DNA from: Paramesorhizobium leguminum
GTDB taxonomy: Bacteria; Pseudomonadota; Alphaproteobacteria; Rhizobiales; Rhizobiaceae
DNA length: 64,000 nt
Assembly (NCBI RefSeq): GCF_003217235.1
Contig: NZ_QJTF01000008.1
Coordinates: 62,001-126,000 of the forward strand
Direction: 5' to 3'
The notes beneath the pieces were generated by a model, which was given only the letters and a program-made list of their open reading frames with translations, searched no databases and was not told the origin of the DNA. The position numbers and the translations under genes were made by a program. Every line of letters begins with the position of its first letter. Position 1 is the stretch's first letter. Shown here piece by piece: positions 16,698 to 25,983 of the stretch.

Positions 16698-16748
16698 TGG
16701 CGTTCTCCATCCAGGTCGGGGTCAAGGCCCGACAGTTCGAAACGTCAA

Positions 16749-16764
16749 GCAGCAATTTTGCTGC
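16749..16764. promoter_or_regulatory. Inverted repeat in the sufB leader
   Basis: GCAGCAA and TTGCTGC flank two bases about 52 bases upstream of the sufB start. It could be an operator for an iron or Fe-S regulator or simply a leader hairpin. It does not match the known alphaproteobacterial iron boxes that I can recall. Confidence 0.35.
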
Positions 16765-16814
16765 CCTATATGTAGTAGCGCTTTCACGCGTTTAAAACCG
16801 GATGTACCGGAATT

Positions 16815-17975
16815 TCAAGCAACCTCGCGCTGCTTTTTCCGCGCCATGATCGCGGTGAGCACATCGAGGAAGCGGTTGACCGCCTCCGCATCCGTTTCCG
16901 GCGCGGTCGATATGCGCAAGGCACCCATGTTTTCCGCATGTCCCATGGCTGTCAGCACATGGCTCGCCCCGACCTTGCCCGAAGAGCAGGCGGAACCGGC
17001 GGAAAGCGCTACACCCGCCAGATCGAAGGCGATTTGCGCGGTTTCGGCCTTCATATGCCCAAGCGAGAAAAAAATCGTGTTGGGCAGTCTCGGCGCATCT
17101 GCCCCGTGAATAATTGCATCGGGAGCAATGCGCCGGAGGCCGGATTCGATCATGTCCCTGATATCGGCAGGCCAGCCGCCATTCTCAAGCCGTTCCCGCG
17201 CGGCCTTCGCCGCAGCGCCGAAGCCGGCGATGAGAGCTAAGGATTCCGTGCCGCCGCGATGTCCCTTTTCCTGCCCGCCGCCCCGGATCAGTGCGCGCGG
17301 CATGACCAGATCGGAATGAGCGACGACGGCGCCGACGCCCTTGGGTCCGCCGATCTTGTGCGAGGAGAGAATCACATAATCGCCGCAAGCGTTTGTAATA
17401 TCGAGAGGAATGCGCCCCGCCGCCTGCACCGCATCAACCACGAGAAGACCGCCCGCTGCCTTGACGATATCAGCGATATCCGCTGTCGGCTGGATAACAC
17501 CGGTCTCGTTATTCGCCGCCTGCACGGCGACAAGCGGCAATCCTTCCGACTTGTCATGCGTTGCCAGCAGCTCTTCAAGCGCGGCGAGGTCCAGAAGACC
17601 ATTGGTATCGACGGGTACGACATGAATATGCTCAGGTGGAAACTGCCCGCCCGCGAGAATGCAGGGGTGCTCCGTCGCCCCGACATAGAGCCGCGAAAGC
17701 CGCAGGGAAGCGCGGCCCATGGTGTAGTGTGGCGTCAGAAGCGTAGATGCGGCTTCCGTTGCGCCTGATGTAAAGACCACATGATCGGCCCGCGCGTTGA
17801 CGAGCGCGGCGACATCCCGGCGCGCGGCTTCGACGAGTGCTCGCGCGGCGCGGCCTTCCGTATGGACGGAGGAAGGATTGCCTGTGAGGGAGAGCGCCGA
17901 TACAATCGCATCGCGCGCATCGCCGATCAGCGGCGCGCTTGCGTTGTAGTCAAGATAGGTGCGGCTGGCGCTCAT
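16815..17975 (-). CDS. Cysteine desulfurase, NifS/IscS type (group I)
   Basis: 386 residues. The PLP lysine lies in LSSHKIGGPKG and the catalytic cysteine in GSACSSGK, the long-loop arrangement of NifS/IscS enzymes, unlike SufS at the other end of this operon. It supplies sulfur from cysteine. I preferred ATG at 17975 because GAGGAAAGAG lies upstream; ATG at 17996 is possible and adds seven residues. It is the first gene of the suf operon, a common order in Hyphomicrobiales. Two different desulfurases in one operon may serve different acceptors. Confidence 0.9.
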   Translation of the reverse strand: MSASRTYLDYNASAPLIGDARDAIVSALSLTGNPSSVHTEGRAARALVEAARRDVAALVNARADHVVFTSGATEAASTLLTPHYTMGRASLRLSRLYVGATEHPCILAGGQFPPEHIHVVPVDTNGLLDLAALEELLATHDKSEGLPLVAVQAANNETGVIQPTADIADIVKAAGGLLVVDAVQAAGRIPLDITNACGDYVILSSHKIGGPKGVGAVVAHSDLVMPRALIRGGGQEKGHRGGTESLALIAGFGAAAKAARERLENGGWPADIRDMIESGLRRIAPDAIIHGADAPRLPNTIFFSLGHMKAETAQIAFDLAGVALSAGSACSSGKVGASHVLTAMGHAENMGALRISTAPETDAEAVNRFLDVLTAIMARKKQREVA

Positions 17976-18070
17976 ATCCCGCGACTCTTTCCTCATTTGC
18001 CTGTCGATGCGCCATATTGGCGCAATTTCCTTGAAATTCGAACCCGGAACAGCCTATTAAACCGCACCTA

Positions 18071-18086
18071 CTGGACGCGCGTCCAG
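18071..18086. promoter_or_regulatory. Perfect 16-bp palindrome upstream of the suf operon
   Basis: CTGGACGCGCGTCCAG reads the same on both strands. It lies about 95 bases upstream of the NifS-type gene and in the divergent interval shared with the hydrolase at 18243. The symmetry and location suggest an operator, for example for a TetR-type or winged-helix regulator. The bound protein is unknown. Confidence 0.45.
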
Positions 18087-18174
18087 TTTTGAAGAGTTCT
18101 AAAGTCAAGTTTTATGAGCGATGCGCCGAGCCGTCAAGGCCGCAGCTTTAAGAATCGCCGATTTGGTAGTAGCC

Positions 18175-18217
18175 GCATGATCTTATCCGAAGAGTTGTAG
18201 ACTTTTCGGGATCATGC
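18175..18217. repeat. Palindromic intergenic repeat, GATC-core type, copy 2
   Basis: GCATGATC and GATCATGC ends around an inner AAGAGTTGTAGACTTTTCGG segment. It ends 25 bases before the hydrolase start, so it lies in that gene's leader or promoter. Confidence 0.8.
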
Positions 18218-18242
18218 TCTAGCGAGCGAGAGTGGAGTACAC

Positions 18243-18917
18243 ATGCCCGAAATCATTTTCAACGGACCAGCCGGACGTCTCGAAGGCCGCTATCAGCCGT
18301 CGAAGGAGAAAAACGCGCCGATCGCGATCATTCTTCATCCGCATCCGCAGTTCGGCGGCACGATGAACAACAAGATCGTCTACGATCTGTTCTACATGTT
18401 CCAGCAGCGCAATTTCACCACCCTGCGCTTCAATTTCCGTGGCATTGGCCGCAGCCAGGGCGAGTTCGACCATGGTTCGGGTGAATTGTCGGATGCCGCA
18501 GGCGCGCTCGACTGGGTTCAGTCGCTGCACCCGGATTCCAAGACGTGCTGGGTAGCCGGCTATTCCTTCGGCGCGTGGATCGGCATGCAGCTTCTGATGC
18601 GCCGCCCGGAAATCGAAGGCTTCATCTCGGTCGCGCCGCAGCCCAACACCTATGATTTCTCCTTCCTCGCGCCCTGCCCCTCCTCCGGCCTCATCATCCA
18701 TGGAGATCAGGACAAGGTGGCACCGCCGAAGGATGTGCAAGGACTGGTCGACAAGCTGAAAACCCAGAAGGGCATCACCATCACACAAAAGACCATGCCC
18801 GGCGCCAACCACTTCTTCTCAGGCATGGGCGATGAGCTTATCGCCGAATGCGAGGATTATCTCGACCGGCGTTTGAATGGCGAGCTGGTGGAGACGAAGC
18901 TGAAGCGGTTGCGGTGA
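18243..18917 (+). CDS. Alpha/beta hydrolase (COG2945-like)
   Basis: 224 residues. The nucleophile elbow is GYSFGAW near residue 105, the oxyanion region HPHPQFGGTMNNK near 32, and the acid/histidine end of the triad is HGDQDKVAP and GANHFF. This cytoplasmic serine hydrolase family is widely kept next to suf genes in this order, but its substrate is not known. Start ATG 18243 follows GTGGAG. A 47-bp-ended MITE-like element begins directly after the stop codon. Confidence 0.88.
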   Translation: MPEIIFNGPAGRLEGRYQPSKEKNAPIAIILHPHPQFGGTMNNKIVYDLFYMFQQRNFTTLRFNFRGIGRSQGEFDHGSGELSDAAGALDWVQSLHPDSKTCWVAGYSFGAWIGMQLLMRRPEIEGFISVAPQPNTYDFSFLAPCPSSGLIIHGDQDKVAPPKDVQGLVDKLKTQKGITITQKTMPGANHFFSGMGDELIAECEDYLDRRLNGELVETKLKRLR

Positions 18918-18919
18918 TA

Positions 18920-19123
18920 CCCCTCCTTCCGTCATCCTCGGGCTTGACCCGAGGATCCACGGCTAGGGGGCGCTGACTGCCCACCGAACCCCGACGCATC
19001 CAGAAAGCGGAAGCGATCAATCTTTCACGTAATGATTTTATGATCCCGTGGCGGATGATAGTCCCGTTCACGCCTCCTAGCCGTGGATCCTCGGGTCAAG
19101 CCCGAGGATGACGGAAGGAGGGG
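18920..19123. mobile_element. MITE-like element with perfect 47-bp terminal inverted repeats
   Basis: The ends 18920-18966 and 19077-19123 are exact inverted copies. The outer 11 bases are CCCCTCCTTCC and the inner part is the CCTCGGG palindrome plus GGATCCACGGCTAG. The interior is related to the element at 12637-12827. There is no open frame of note. It occupies the whole space between the convergent hydrolase and anmK genes and could also serve as a two-way transcription stop. Confidence 0.7.
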
Positions 19124-19135
19124 CTGCAAAGCGCG

Positions 19136-20260
19136 TTACGCCGGATAGGCCACCACACCCCCGCTCACCGGAACGTCACATCCTGTCGTCGCGGGCCAGG
19201 TGAGCGGCAGTCCCTCGGACGAGCGTACCGCAAGGTACGCCCAGGCCTCCGCCTCCATGGCGTCGCCATCCAATCCCAGCGCATCGGCGCTCAATACCTT
19301 CGCGCCCTCGCCCGCTGCCAACCCTTCCAACGCCTGCATGATGGCGGCGTTCTTGCGGCCGCCGCCGCTTACCACATAAGTTTTGGGTCGCTGTGGCAAA
19401 TGCGAGGCTGATTTCAGAATCGCGGCGGCGCTGACGAAGGCGAGCGTCCGTGCGCCGTCGGCAAGCGATATCTGGCCTTTCTCCGGCGGCAGGAAATCGC
19501 CCCGGTCGAGCGAGCGGCGGACATTGCCGGTGAAGAACGAATGCGCGAGATAGCGGTGGGCGAGCGCATCATCCACAGTACCGCTTGCGGCAATCGCGCC
19601 ATCGGCATCGAACGCGGCGCCTGTATGCGCCTCCACCCATTGGTCGATCAGCATGTTGCCCGGCCCGCTGTCGAAGGCCGCAAGCGTTCCGTCCGCGCCG
19701 ACATAGGTGAGGTTGGAAATGCCGCCGATATTGACGAAGATGATGGGCGCTTCGCATTTTTCCCTAAGTCCCGAAGCGAGCGCGGCATGGTATGCAGGTA
19801 TCAACGGCGCGCCCTGCCCGCCATGCGCCATGTCGTTGGCTCGCATGTCGTAGACGACCGGAATACCCGTTTCAGCGGCGAGCAATTGGCCGTCGCCGAT
19901 CTGCATCGTCAGGCCATCATCCGGGCGGTGCAGCACCGTCTGGCCGTGAAAGCCGATAAGATCGACTTCCTTCCGGTCGATGCCATGGACATGCAGGAAA
20001 TCATTGACGGCGATGGCGTGATGCAGCGTCAGGTCGCGTTCGAGCCGCGCGAGAATGCCGGGCCGCTCGTCACGCCCGCGGATGGCGCGGGCATCCGTCA
20101 GCCCCTGCTTCAGGCGGGCGCGGAAGCCGTCCGGATAAGCGATGCTCATCGATGGCCCGCGTTCGACGATGGAACGCCCGTCGGTCTGGACCAGCGCGAT
20201 GTCGATGCCGTCCATCGATGTGCCGCTCATCAGCCCGATCGCCTGTTTTATATCCGTCAC
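19136..20260 (-). CDS. anmK: Anhydro-N-acetylmuramic acid kinase
   Basis: 374 residues from GTG at 20260, which gives the family N-terminus [20 protein letters not shown]. Other landmarks are [27 protein letters not shown] and the nucleotide-binding VVSGGGRKN. The enzyme opens and phosphorylates anhydro-MurNAc released from peptidoglycan turnover, giving MurNAc-6-phosphate for recycling. A longer frame running upstream would overlap the divergent tyrS gene and lacks family similarity, so the GTG start is preferred. Promoters for anmK and tyrS must both lie in the 88-base gap. Confidence 0.93.
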   Translation of the reverse strand: MTDIKQAIGLMSGTSMDGIDIALVQTDGRSIVERGPSMSIAYPDGFRARLKQGLTDARAIRGRDERPGILARLERDLTLHHAIAVNDFLHVHGIDRKEVDLIGFHGQTVLHRPDDGLTMQIGDGQLLAAETGIPVVYDMRANDMAHGGQGAPLIPAYHAALASGLREKCEAPIIFVNIGGISNLTYVGADGTLAAFDSGPGNMLIDQWVEAHTGAAFDADGAIAASGTVDDALAHRYLAHSFFTGNVRRSLDRGDFLPPEKGQISLADGARTLAFVSAAAILKSASHLPQRPKTYVVSGGGRKNAAIMQALEGLAAGEGAKVLSADALGLDGDAMEAEAWAYLAVRSSEGLPLTWPATTGCDVPVSGGVVAYPA

Positions 20261-20348
20261 TTGCTTGCTTTCTTGTGATTCGACACGGAATGATGTTAAG
20301 CCCCTCGTCCATTCAGTACACTTCTCATGACAGACAGGAAAAGGGACG

Positions 20349-21602
20349 ATGTCCGGCTTTAAATCCGATTTTCTTCGCACACTTTCCGAGCGCGGTTTCA
20401 TTCATCAGGTCTCCGATGAAACCGGCCTCGACACGCTGTTCCAGAAGGAGATCGTCACCGGCTATATCGGCTTCGATCCCACCGCATCGAGCCTGCACGC
20501 GGGCAGCCTCATTCAGATCATGATGCTGCACTGGCTGCAACAGACCGGCCATCGCCCCATCGCGCTGATGGGTGGGGGCACCGGCATGGTCGGCGACCCG
20601 TCCTTCAAGGACGAGGCGCGCAAGCTGATGACGGAAGAGACCATCGCCGGCAATATCGAAAGCATCAAGCGCTGCTTTAGCCAGTATCTCACTTTCGGAG
20701 ATGGCTTGAGGGACGCCGTCATGGTCAACAACGCCGATTGGCTGCGTGGCCTCAACTATCTTGAATTTCTGCGCGATGTCGGCCAGCATTTCTCGGTCAA
20801 CCGGATGCTGTCTTTCGACTCGGTCAAGCTGCGGCTGGACCGCGAGCAGTCGCTGTCGTTCCTCGAATTCAACTACATGATCCTCCAGGCCTATGATTTC
20901 GTGGAGCTGCACAAGCGTTACGGCGTGACATTCCAGATGGGCGGTTCGGACCAGTGGGGCAATATCATCAACGGCATCGATCTCGGCCACCGGATGCTCG
21001 ATGCCCAGTTCTATGCGCTGACCTCGCCGCTGCTCACCACCTCGTCGGGCGCCAAGATGGGCAAATCGGCCACGGGCGCGGTGTGGCTCAATGCCGACCT
21101 CGTCAGCCCCTATGCGTTCTGGCAGTACTGGCGCAACACCGAGGATGCCGATGTCGAGCGCTTCCTGAAGCTCTACACGACATTGCCGCTCGGCGAGATC
21201 ACGCGGTTGGCGGCATTAGGCGGCTCGGAGATCAACGAGACGAAGAAGATCCTCGCCACAGAAGTGACGGCGCTGTTGCATGGGCGGAACGCCGCGGAAG
21301 AGGCGGCGGAGACGGCCCGCAAGACCTTCGAGGAAGGCGCGCTTGCCGAAAATCTTCCCTCCGTTGAAATTCCCCGCGACACGCTTCACGCCGGCATGGG
21401 TGTGCAAGCGCTGCTCGTCCAGGCGGGGCTTGCAGCCTCGAACGGCGAGGCCCGCCGTCACATCCAGGGCGGCGCGGTGCGGATCAATGACGAGCCGGTG
21501 AAGGATGAACGCGCGGTGGTGAGTGCGGATCAGCTGACCGGCGAAGGCGTGATCAAGCTATCGCTGGGGCGGAAGAAGCATATTCTGGTTCGGGCGGTTT
21601 AA
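20349..21602 (+). CDS. tyrS: Tyrosyl-tRNA synthetase
   Basis: 417 residues, the normal length for bacterial TyrRS. The class I signatures are the HIGH-like HAGSL after [11 protein letters not shown], the tyrosine-site [11 protein letters not shown], and the KMSKS-like AKMGKS. The C-terminal S4 RNA-binding domain covers about 350-415 ([16 protein letters not shown]). It charges tRNA-Tyr in the cytosol. AAAGGGACG precedes the ATG. A palindromic element begins 13 bases after the stop. Confidence 0.96.
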   Translation: MSGFKSDFLRTLSERGFIHQVSDETGLDTLFQKEIVTGYIGFDPTASSLHAGSLIQIMMLHWLQQTGHRPIALMGGGTGMVGDPSFKDEARKLMTEETIAGNIESIKRCFSQYLTFGDGLRDAVMVNNADWLRGLNYLEFLRDVGQHFSVNRMLSFDSVKLRLDREQSLSFLEFNYMILQAYDFVELHKRYGVTFQMGGSDQWGNIINGIDLGHRMLDAQFYALTSPLLTTSSGAKMGKSATGAVWLNADLVSPYAFWQYWRNTEDADVERFLKLYTTLPLGEITRLAALGGSEINETKKILATEVTALLHGRNAAEEAAETARKTFEEGALAENLPSVEIPRDTLHAGMGVQALLVQAGLAASNGEARRHIQGGAVRINDEPVKDERAVVSADQLTGEGVIKLSLGRKKHILVRAV

Positions 21603-21615
21603 AAATCCGCGCGCG

Positions 21616-21821
21616 CCCTCCTTCCCCCTTGCGGGGAGTGAGGAGCGTTCGGCCGCAGGCCGAGGAAAAGCCAACGATTTGGCTTTTCCAGCGACGAACG
21701 CGCGGAGCCATAGCGGAGCGCTGCCCGCGGAGCGGGCGGATGGGGGTGGAGGCGGTTATACTCTATCCTTCACCACCCCCACCCCGGACCTGCGGTCCGA
21801 CCCTCCCCGCAAGGGGGAGGG
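21616..21821. repeat. Palindromic intergenic element, CCCTCCTTCCCCC family, copy 2 (with extra insert)
   Basis: About 206 bp. The ends and the part from 21721 onward match the copy at 10741-10866. Bases about 21640-21720 are extra and contain their own inverted repeats (GGCCGCAGGCC and AAAAGCCAACGATTTGGCTTTT). It separates the convergent tyrS and AsmA-like genes. Confidence 0.75.
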
Positions 21822-21831
21822 AAAAAAGCCG

Positions 21832-24800
21832 TCACTGAAACTCGAAAATCGACCTGAAAATCCCAGGCGCCATGACCGAAATCGGGTTGACGATGATCTG
21901 CGGCTGCTTGGCATTGCCGGCGAGTTTGTAGGTGATGCCGATGAGCCCCCGGTCGCGCCCGTTGCCCAAGAGCGCGCCCAGAATCGGTAGTTCGCCGAAC
22001 AGCCGGTTCAGCCCATAGGCCGGCATGAAAGTGCCCGTGATCGACATGTTGCCCTTTGAATCGTAAAGCATTCCTTGAAAGGTGGTTCCTATCAGCGGGC
22101 CACGAACGATGCCGCGTTTCAAAGCCACATAGCCCGGGCCTTTTTCGATCTGCGAATAACCACGATCGAAGTGAACACGTGATACGTCGATATCCTTGCG
22201 GACCGCCTCGCTCAGACTGGCGCCCCCGCTCTGAGGCGGGCTGGTAACGATCTTGGAGAGGCGCGGCTCGTCGACAATGGCGAAGTTCCGCGCATCGACC
22301 TGTCCCTGCATCGGACCGCCGCCTTGAGAAGTCAGGCTGATGCTGATCGTCCCGCCCTCCATCTTGTCGTAATAATCGAAGAAGCGCAGCACCGCCCCGG
22401 CATCAGACGACTGGAGTGAGACGGACTTGGCGGCGTTCTGGACATTGTTCGTCGCGGTAAACGCCTTTCCCGAGGCGGTCTTGGCATTGATGGACAGGCC
22501 GGAAACAGTCGAGCCGGCACCTTCATACGAGACGGATACATTCCGCAACGTCTCGGAATTGAAACCGATGACCTCATCCAGCTCGGCGTTGATCACGAGG
22601 CGGGTCTTGTCGCCGCCATCTTCGGCATCGCTCCCGGCAGAGGTCATCTGCTTCAATAGCGCGCGCGCATCGAAGGACTTCCCCTCGATATCGGCACGGT
22701 AACCGCCATTGATCCTGCTGATCCTGGCGGCCATGTTGTCGGTCCGGTTGAAGCGGATCTGCCTGAGTGTGGCTTGGCGAAGCGCGCCCTTGGCAAGCGA
22801 TAGATCGCCTTCGACCCGGAAGGCATCGCCGGAAACCGTGAGATTTTTAATCTCGACGTCCTTGTCGGTCAAATCGTCGCCAATGAGCGTCATCGTTGCC
22901 TTGGCGGGCACACCGGCACCCTTCTTCCAGCCGATCCAGGGAATATCGATTGCAGTTCTGGTGAGATCGACACTCACAGGGCGCTCATTGCCCTTCGCCA
23001 TACCAAGGTCCACAGCCATGGGACCGGAAAGGACGCCATTCAGCTCAGGTACTTCCTTTGCCCGAACCTTGTCGTCCATTTCAAGCGTCACCGTCTGTTG
23101 CCGCTTGACGGTAGAATCCTCGATAGGCTCCACCATCTCGACGGTTGCCGGAATGCCGTTCAGCTTGGCGTTTGCCTGAATTTGCGCCGCGCCTTGAGTG
23201 ATCTTCAAGGTGCCCTTCGCGTCCGTTATCTGTTGGCCATCGATTGGCTTGAGGATATCGAGGTCTGAGAAATCGAGGTCGGCGTTCCATTTGAGGCTAC
23301 CCTCGGGGGCGTTGCTGCTCACAGGAAACGTCACGAAAATACGGGACGAAACATTGCCGGATACTTCCTCCGGCGTGAAAGGGGCGTGTTTCAATGCGTC
23401 TATCGGCTTATCATTCGTGATTTCAGCGACTGCCGCCGCATCGCCTTTCACGGTGAGATCGAGGTCTGCCAGCACGGGCCGCTGCGGCCCCCAGGGAATA
23501 ACGAGCGTACCGTTCGACACATCCACCTGGCGATTGCTGGGCGTATAGGCCGTGCCCTTCTCCAGCGTTATCGTAGTGTGCGATCCGCGAATGTTGACGC
23601 GGCCTGCGGCATCCCGCACCGCCGGAAGGTCCCCCACCACATCGAAACGCGTGTCGGACACGAAAAAATCGCCCTTGATCTCCTCCGGCGTTAGCGGCGC
23701 CGGCGCTCCGGGACCATTGAACCGCCCTGCGGGAAAAGCGATGTCGATCTGGCTATTCGTCAGCTTTCCGCCGTAGAGCTTATCGAGCACCCAGCGGCGC
23801 GCGCCGTCCGCCACATCGATGGGCCAAAGCTGCTTGGCCGCGGCCACCGGCATTTCGGGAATCCTCAGAAGAAAGATCATTTCCGGCGAGCCGTTTCCGA
23901 AGGTCATGCGCCCCTGCCCGTAGAGCTCGCCGCCAGCCGTCTTCACGCTCATCTCATTGAAATCGAGCTGGTTCCGGTCATTCAGATAACGCCCGGTAAT
24001 TTGCGCGGCGAAGGGCAGCGGCTGCTCCGGCGAATCGCGTGGCGCCGAAACCGCGGAACTGGTGGCGATCTTGAAGCGATAGGCAGGTTCCGACGCAGCG
24101 CCCGGCGCCTGGTCAGATGGTTGATGACTGATGGCGCCGGTGAACTGCATCTCCATGCCGCCCAACGACAAGGCCGAAGACTGCAATTCCACCATACCGC
24201 TGCCGGCGGTCTGCCTGAAATTGAGGGCGGCGCGGGCCGGGATATCAGCCTCGCGGCCTAAATCCATGCTGCCATCCGTAACGTTCAGCCGCCCGTCTAT
24301 CTCGGCCGGTTTATCCCCAACGGCGGCCTCGCCGCTTAATTCCAGATTTGCTTGCCCGGATAAGCGAAAATGCGCCGGGTTGGGCTTTCCGCCTGCCACC
24401 TCTTCCGTTATCTCCGGTGGAGAACCGATATTGAGCGGGATGCCGTCAAGCGTTGCCCGGAAAGCAGAAACCCTCCCTTGCTCGTCATGCTGCGCCGAGC
24501 CTGCCAGCGTGACCGTCTGCCCTTCCCAGCCGAACGTCCCTGCCAAGGCGATTTTCCCGTCCTTGTCCGTCAGGCTAGCCTGCCGGACATCGAGCGTCTT
24601 TTCCTTCCCCATCAACTTGAAATGGATGACGGTGTTCAGGACCAGGATCGAGCGTGTCGAACGTTTGTCGAGAGCTGCTACACGCCGCGCGATTTCCTCG
24701 AACAGCAATCGGGAAACTGCGTCGAAATCGATGAGTCCCTGCGAATTGCGGGGCAGATCTGCAAACAACCCTTGCGTTTCACCCGTATCCGATAAATCGA

Positions 24801-25275
24801 TCTCCGCGCCGTCGATCTCGACCTGCGCTATGCTCACCTCTCCCTGAAGAAGCGCCAGCGGCGCCAGCCCCAGACGAACCGAGCGAATGCCCTTTACGGC
24901 AATGCCGTCCTCGGGGTTCGTAACGGAGACATCGTCCGCTTCAAGCGCGATATGATAATCCCGGTCGAGAGAAATACGGGCGCCCGCAAGCGAAGTGGCC
25001 GCCCCCTCGCCTGCTACTGTCTGTAAGGCCGCCCGCGCTTCCTGGGTGAGCCGCTCCCCGCTGATGCCGCTGCGCAGCAGAAAAAAACCCGCCGTGCCAA
25101 CAAGGCCAAGAAGAATAAGGACCGATAACACGGAGCGGACAGCAAGGGAGACGAGCGAGCGCGGTCTGCGCGGACCGCGGACGGGAGGGGTTCGCTGCTT
25201 CCAAGCGGAAGGGTAGAGCTGCAACTCTTGTATATCGCGCTTTCGAAAGCGGATTTTTTTGGGTTTCGCAGTCAA
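21832..25275 (-). CDS. Large AsmA-like / DUF3971 inner-membrane-anchored periplasmic protein
   Basis: 1147 residues. A basic cytoplasmic tail (1-40) precedes one membrane helix (about 45-68). The remainder is a very long periplasmic region of beta-rich repeats with an AsmA-like C-terminal part, in the style of the DUF3971/YhdP group. Such proteins bridge inner and outer membranes and are thought to carry phospholipid. The start is TTG at 25275 with GGGAA upstream; no ATG is available nearby that would keep the tail. It stands alone between convergent tyrS and divergent bcp. Confidence 0.85.
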   Translation of the reverse strand: MTAKPKKIRFRKRDIQELQLYPSAWKQRTPPVRGPRRPRSLVSLAVRSVLSVLILLGLVGTAGFFLLRSGISGERLTQEARAALQTVAGEGAATSLAGARISLDRDYHIALEADDVSVTNPEDGIAVKGIRSVRLGLAPLALLQGEVSIAQVEIDGAEIDLSDTGETQGLFADLPRNSQGLIDFDAVSRLLFEEIARRVAALDKRSTRSILVLNTVIHFKLMGKEKTLDVRQASLTDKDGKIALAGTFGWEGQTVTLAGSAQHDEQGRVSAFRATLDGIPLNIGSPPEITEEVAGGKPNPAHFRLSGQANLELSGEAAVGDKPAEIDGRLNVTDGSMDLGREADIPARAALNFRQTAGSGMVELQSSALSLGGMEMQFTGAISHQPSDQAPGAASEPAYRFKIATSSAVSAPRDSPEQPLPFAAQITGRYLNDRNQLDFNEMSVKTAGGELYGQGRMTFGNGSPEMIFLLRIPEMPVAAAKQLWPIDVADGARRWVLDKLYGGKLTNSQIDIAFPAGRFNGPGAPAPLTPEEIKGDFFVSDTRFDVVGDLPAVRDAAGRVNIRGSHTTITLEKGTAYTPSNRQVDVSNGTLVIPWGPQRPVLADLDLTVKGDAAAVAEITNDKPIDALKHAPFTPEEVSGNVSSRIFVTFPVSSNAPEGSLKWNADLDFSDLDILKPIDGQQITDAKGTLKITQGAAQIQANAKLNGIPATVEMVEPIEDSTVKRQQTVTLEMDDKVRAKEVPELNGVLSGPMAVDLGMAKGNERPVSVDLTRTAIDIPWIGWKKGAGVPAKATMTLIGDDLTDKDVEIKNLTVSGDAFRVEGDLSLAKGALRQATLRQIRFNRTDNMAARISRINGGYRADIEGKSFDARALLKQMTSAGSDAEDGGDKTRLVINAELDEVIGFNSETLRNVSVSYEGAGSTVSGLSINAKTASGKAFTATNNVQNAAKSVSLQSSDAGAVLRFFDYYDKMEGGTISISLTSQGGGPMQGQVDARNFAIVDEPRLSKIVTSPPQSGGASLSEAVRKDIDVSRVHFDRGYSQIEKGPGYVALKRGIVRGPLIGTTFQGMLYDSKGNMSITGTFMPAYGLNRLFGELPILGALLGNGRDRGLIGITYKLAGNAKQPQIIVNPISVMAPGIFRSIFEFQ

Positions 25276-25434
25276 ATTCCCACGCTAAGAGTTAGAGTCT
25301 ACCCCGCCGGGACGCCATGGACGATTCCCGCAAGCATCTTATAATTTACTATTTCGGAAGATAGGCTGTCGGCGCCCTGTCGCGTCGAATATCCATCCAC
25401 CCATAGGCGCATCCACAAAAAGAAAGGCATTGAT

Positions 25435-25929
25435 ATGGCTTCCCCTGATATTGGCGACATCGCACCGGATTTTTCCCTCCCTCGCGACGGCGGCAACATG
25501 CTCTCCCTCACCGCGCTCCGGGGCAAGCCGGTCGTGCTTTATTTTTATCCCAAGGACGATACCAGCGGCTGCACGCAGGAAGCCATCGAATTCTCACGCC
25601 TCAAAGGCGATTTCGACAGGATCGGTGCCACCGTCATCGGCATGTCGCCGGACAGCGTGAAAAAGCACGACAAGTTCAAGATAAAGTACGAATTGAACAT
25701 CGATCTCGTTGCGGATGAAGACAAGGCCGTGCTCCAGGCCTATGGCGTGTGGGTGGAAAAGAGCATGTACGGCCGCAAATATATGGGCGTCGAGCGCACG
25801 ACGTTTCTGATCGGCCCCGACGGCAAAATTGCCCGCGTCTGGCATAAGGTAAAGGTGCCGGGACACGCCGCGGATGTATTGCAGGCAGCAGAAGCTCTGG
25901 CGGCGGAAAATGATGCAAGCCTTCATTAA
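25435..25929 (+). CDS. bcp: Thiol peroxidase of the Bcp/PrxQ family
   Basis: 164 residues with the peroxiredoxin motif YPKDDTSGCTQEA, where the cysteine is the peroxidatic one. The Bcp-type resolving cysteine five residues later is absent, since the segment reads GCTQEAIEF. It therefore looks like the one-cysteine form. It reduces hydrogen peroxide and organic peroxides in the cytosol using thioredoxin-type donors. AAAGAAAGGC precedes the ATG. It is followed by the M23 peptidase gene on the same strand after 54 bases. Confidence 0.92.
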   Translation: MASPDIGDIAPDFSLPRDGGNMLSLTALRGKPVVLYFYPKDDTSGCTQEAIEFSRLKGDFDRIGATVIGMSPDSVKKHDKFKIKYELNIDLVADEDKAVLQAYGVWVEKSMYGRKYMGVERTTFLIGPDGKIARVWHKVKVPGHAADVLQAAEALAAENDASLH

Positions 25930-25983
25930 CCATAATCGGGTGTAATGGCTTATCCATTCACAATGCGATAGGCTTAAAGCTCC

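Noticed and set aside
15366-16775. 469-codon plus-strand frame opposite sufB
   Set aside because: It is the antisense shadow of a highly conserved gene in GC-rich DNA; the product is Arg/His-rich with no recognisable domain.
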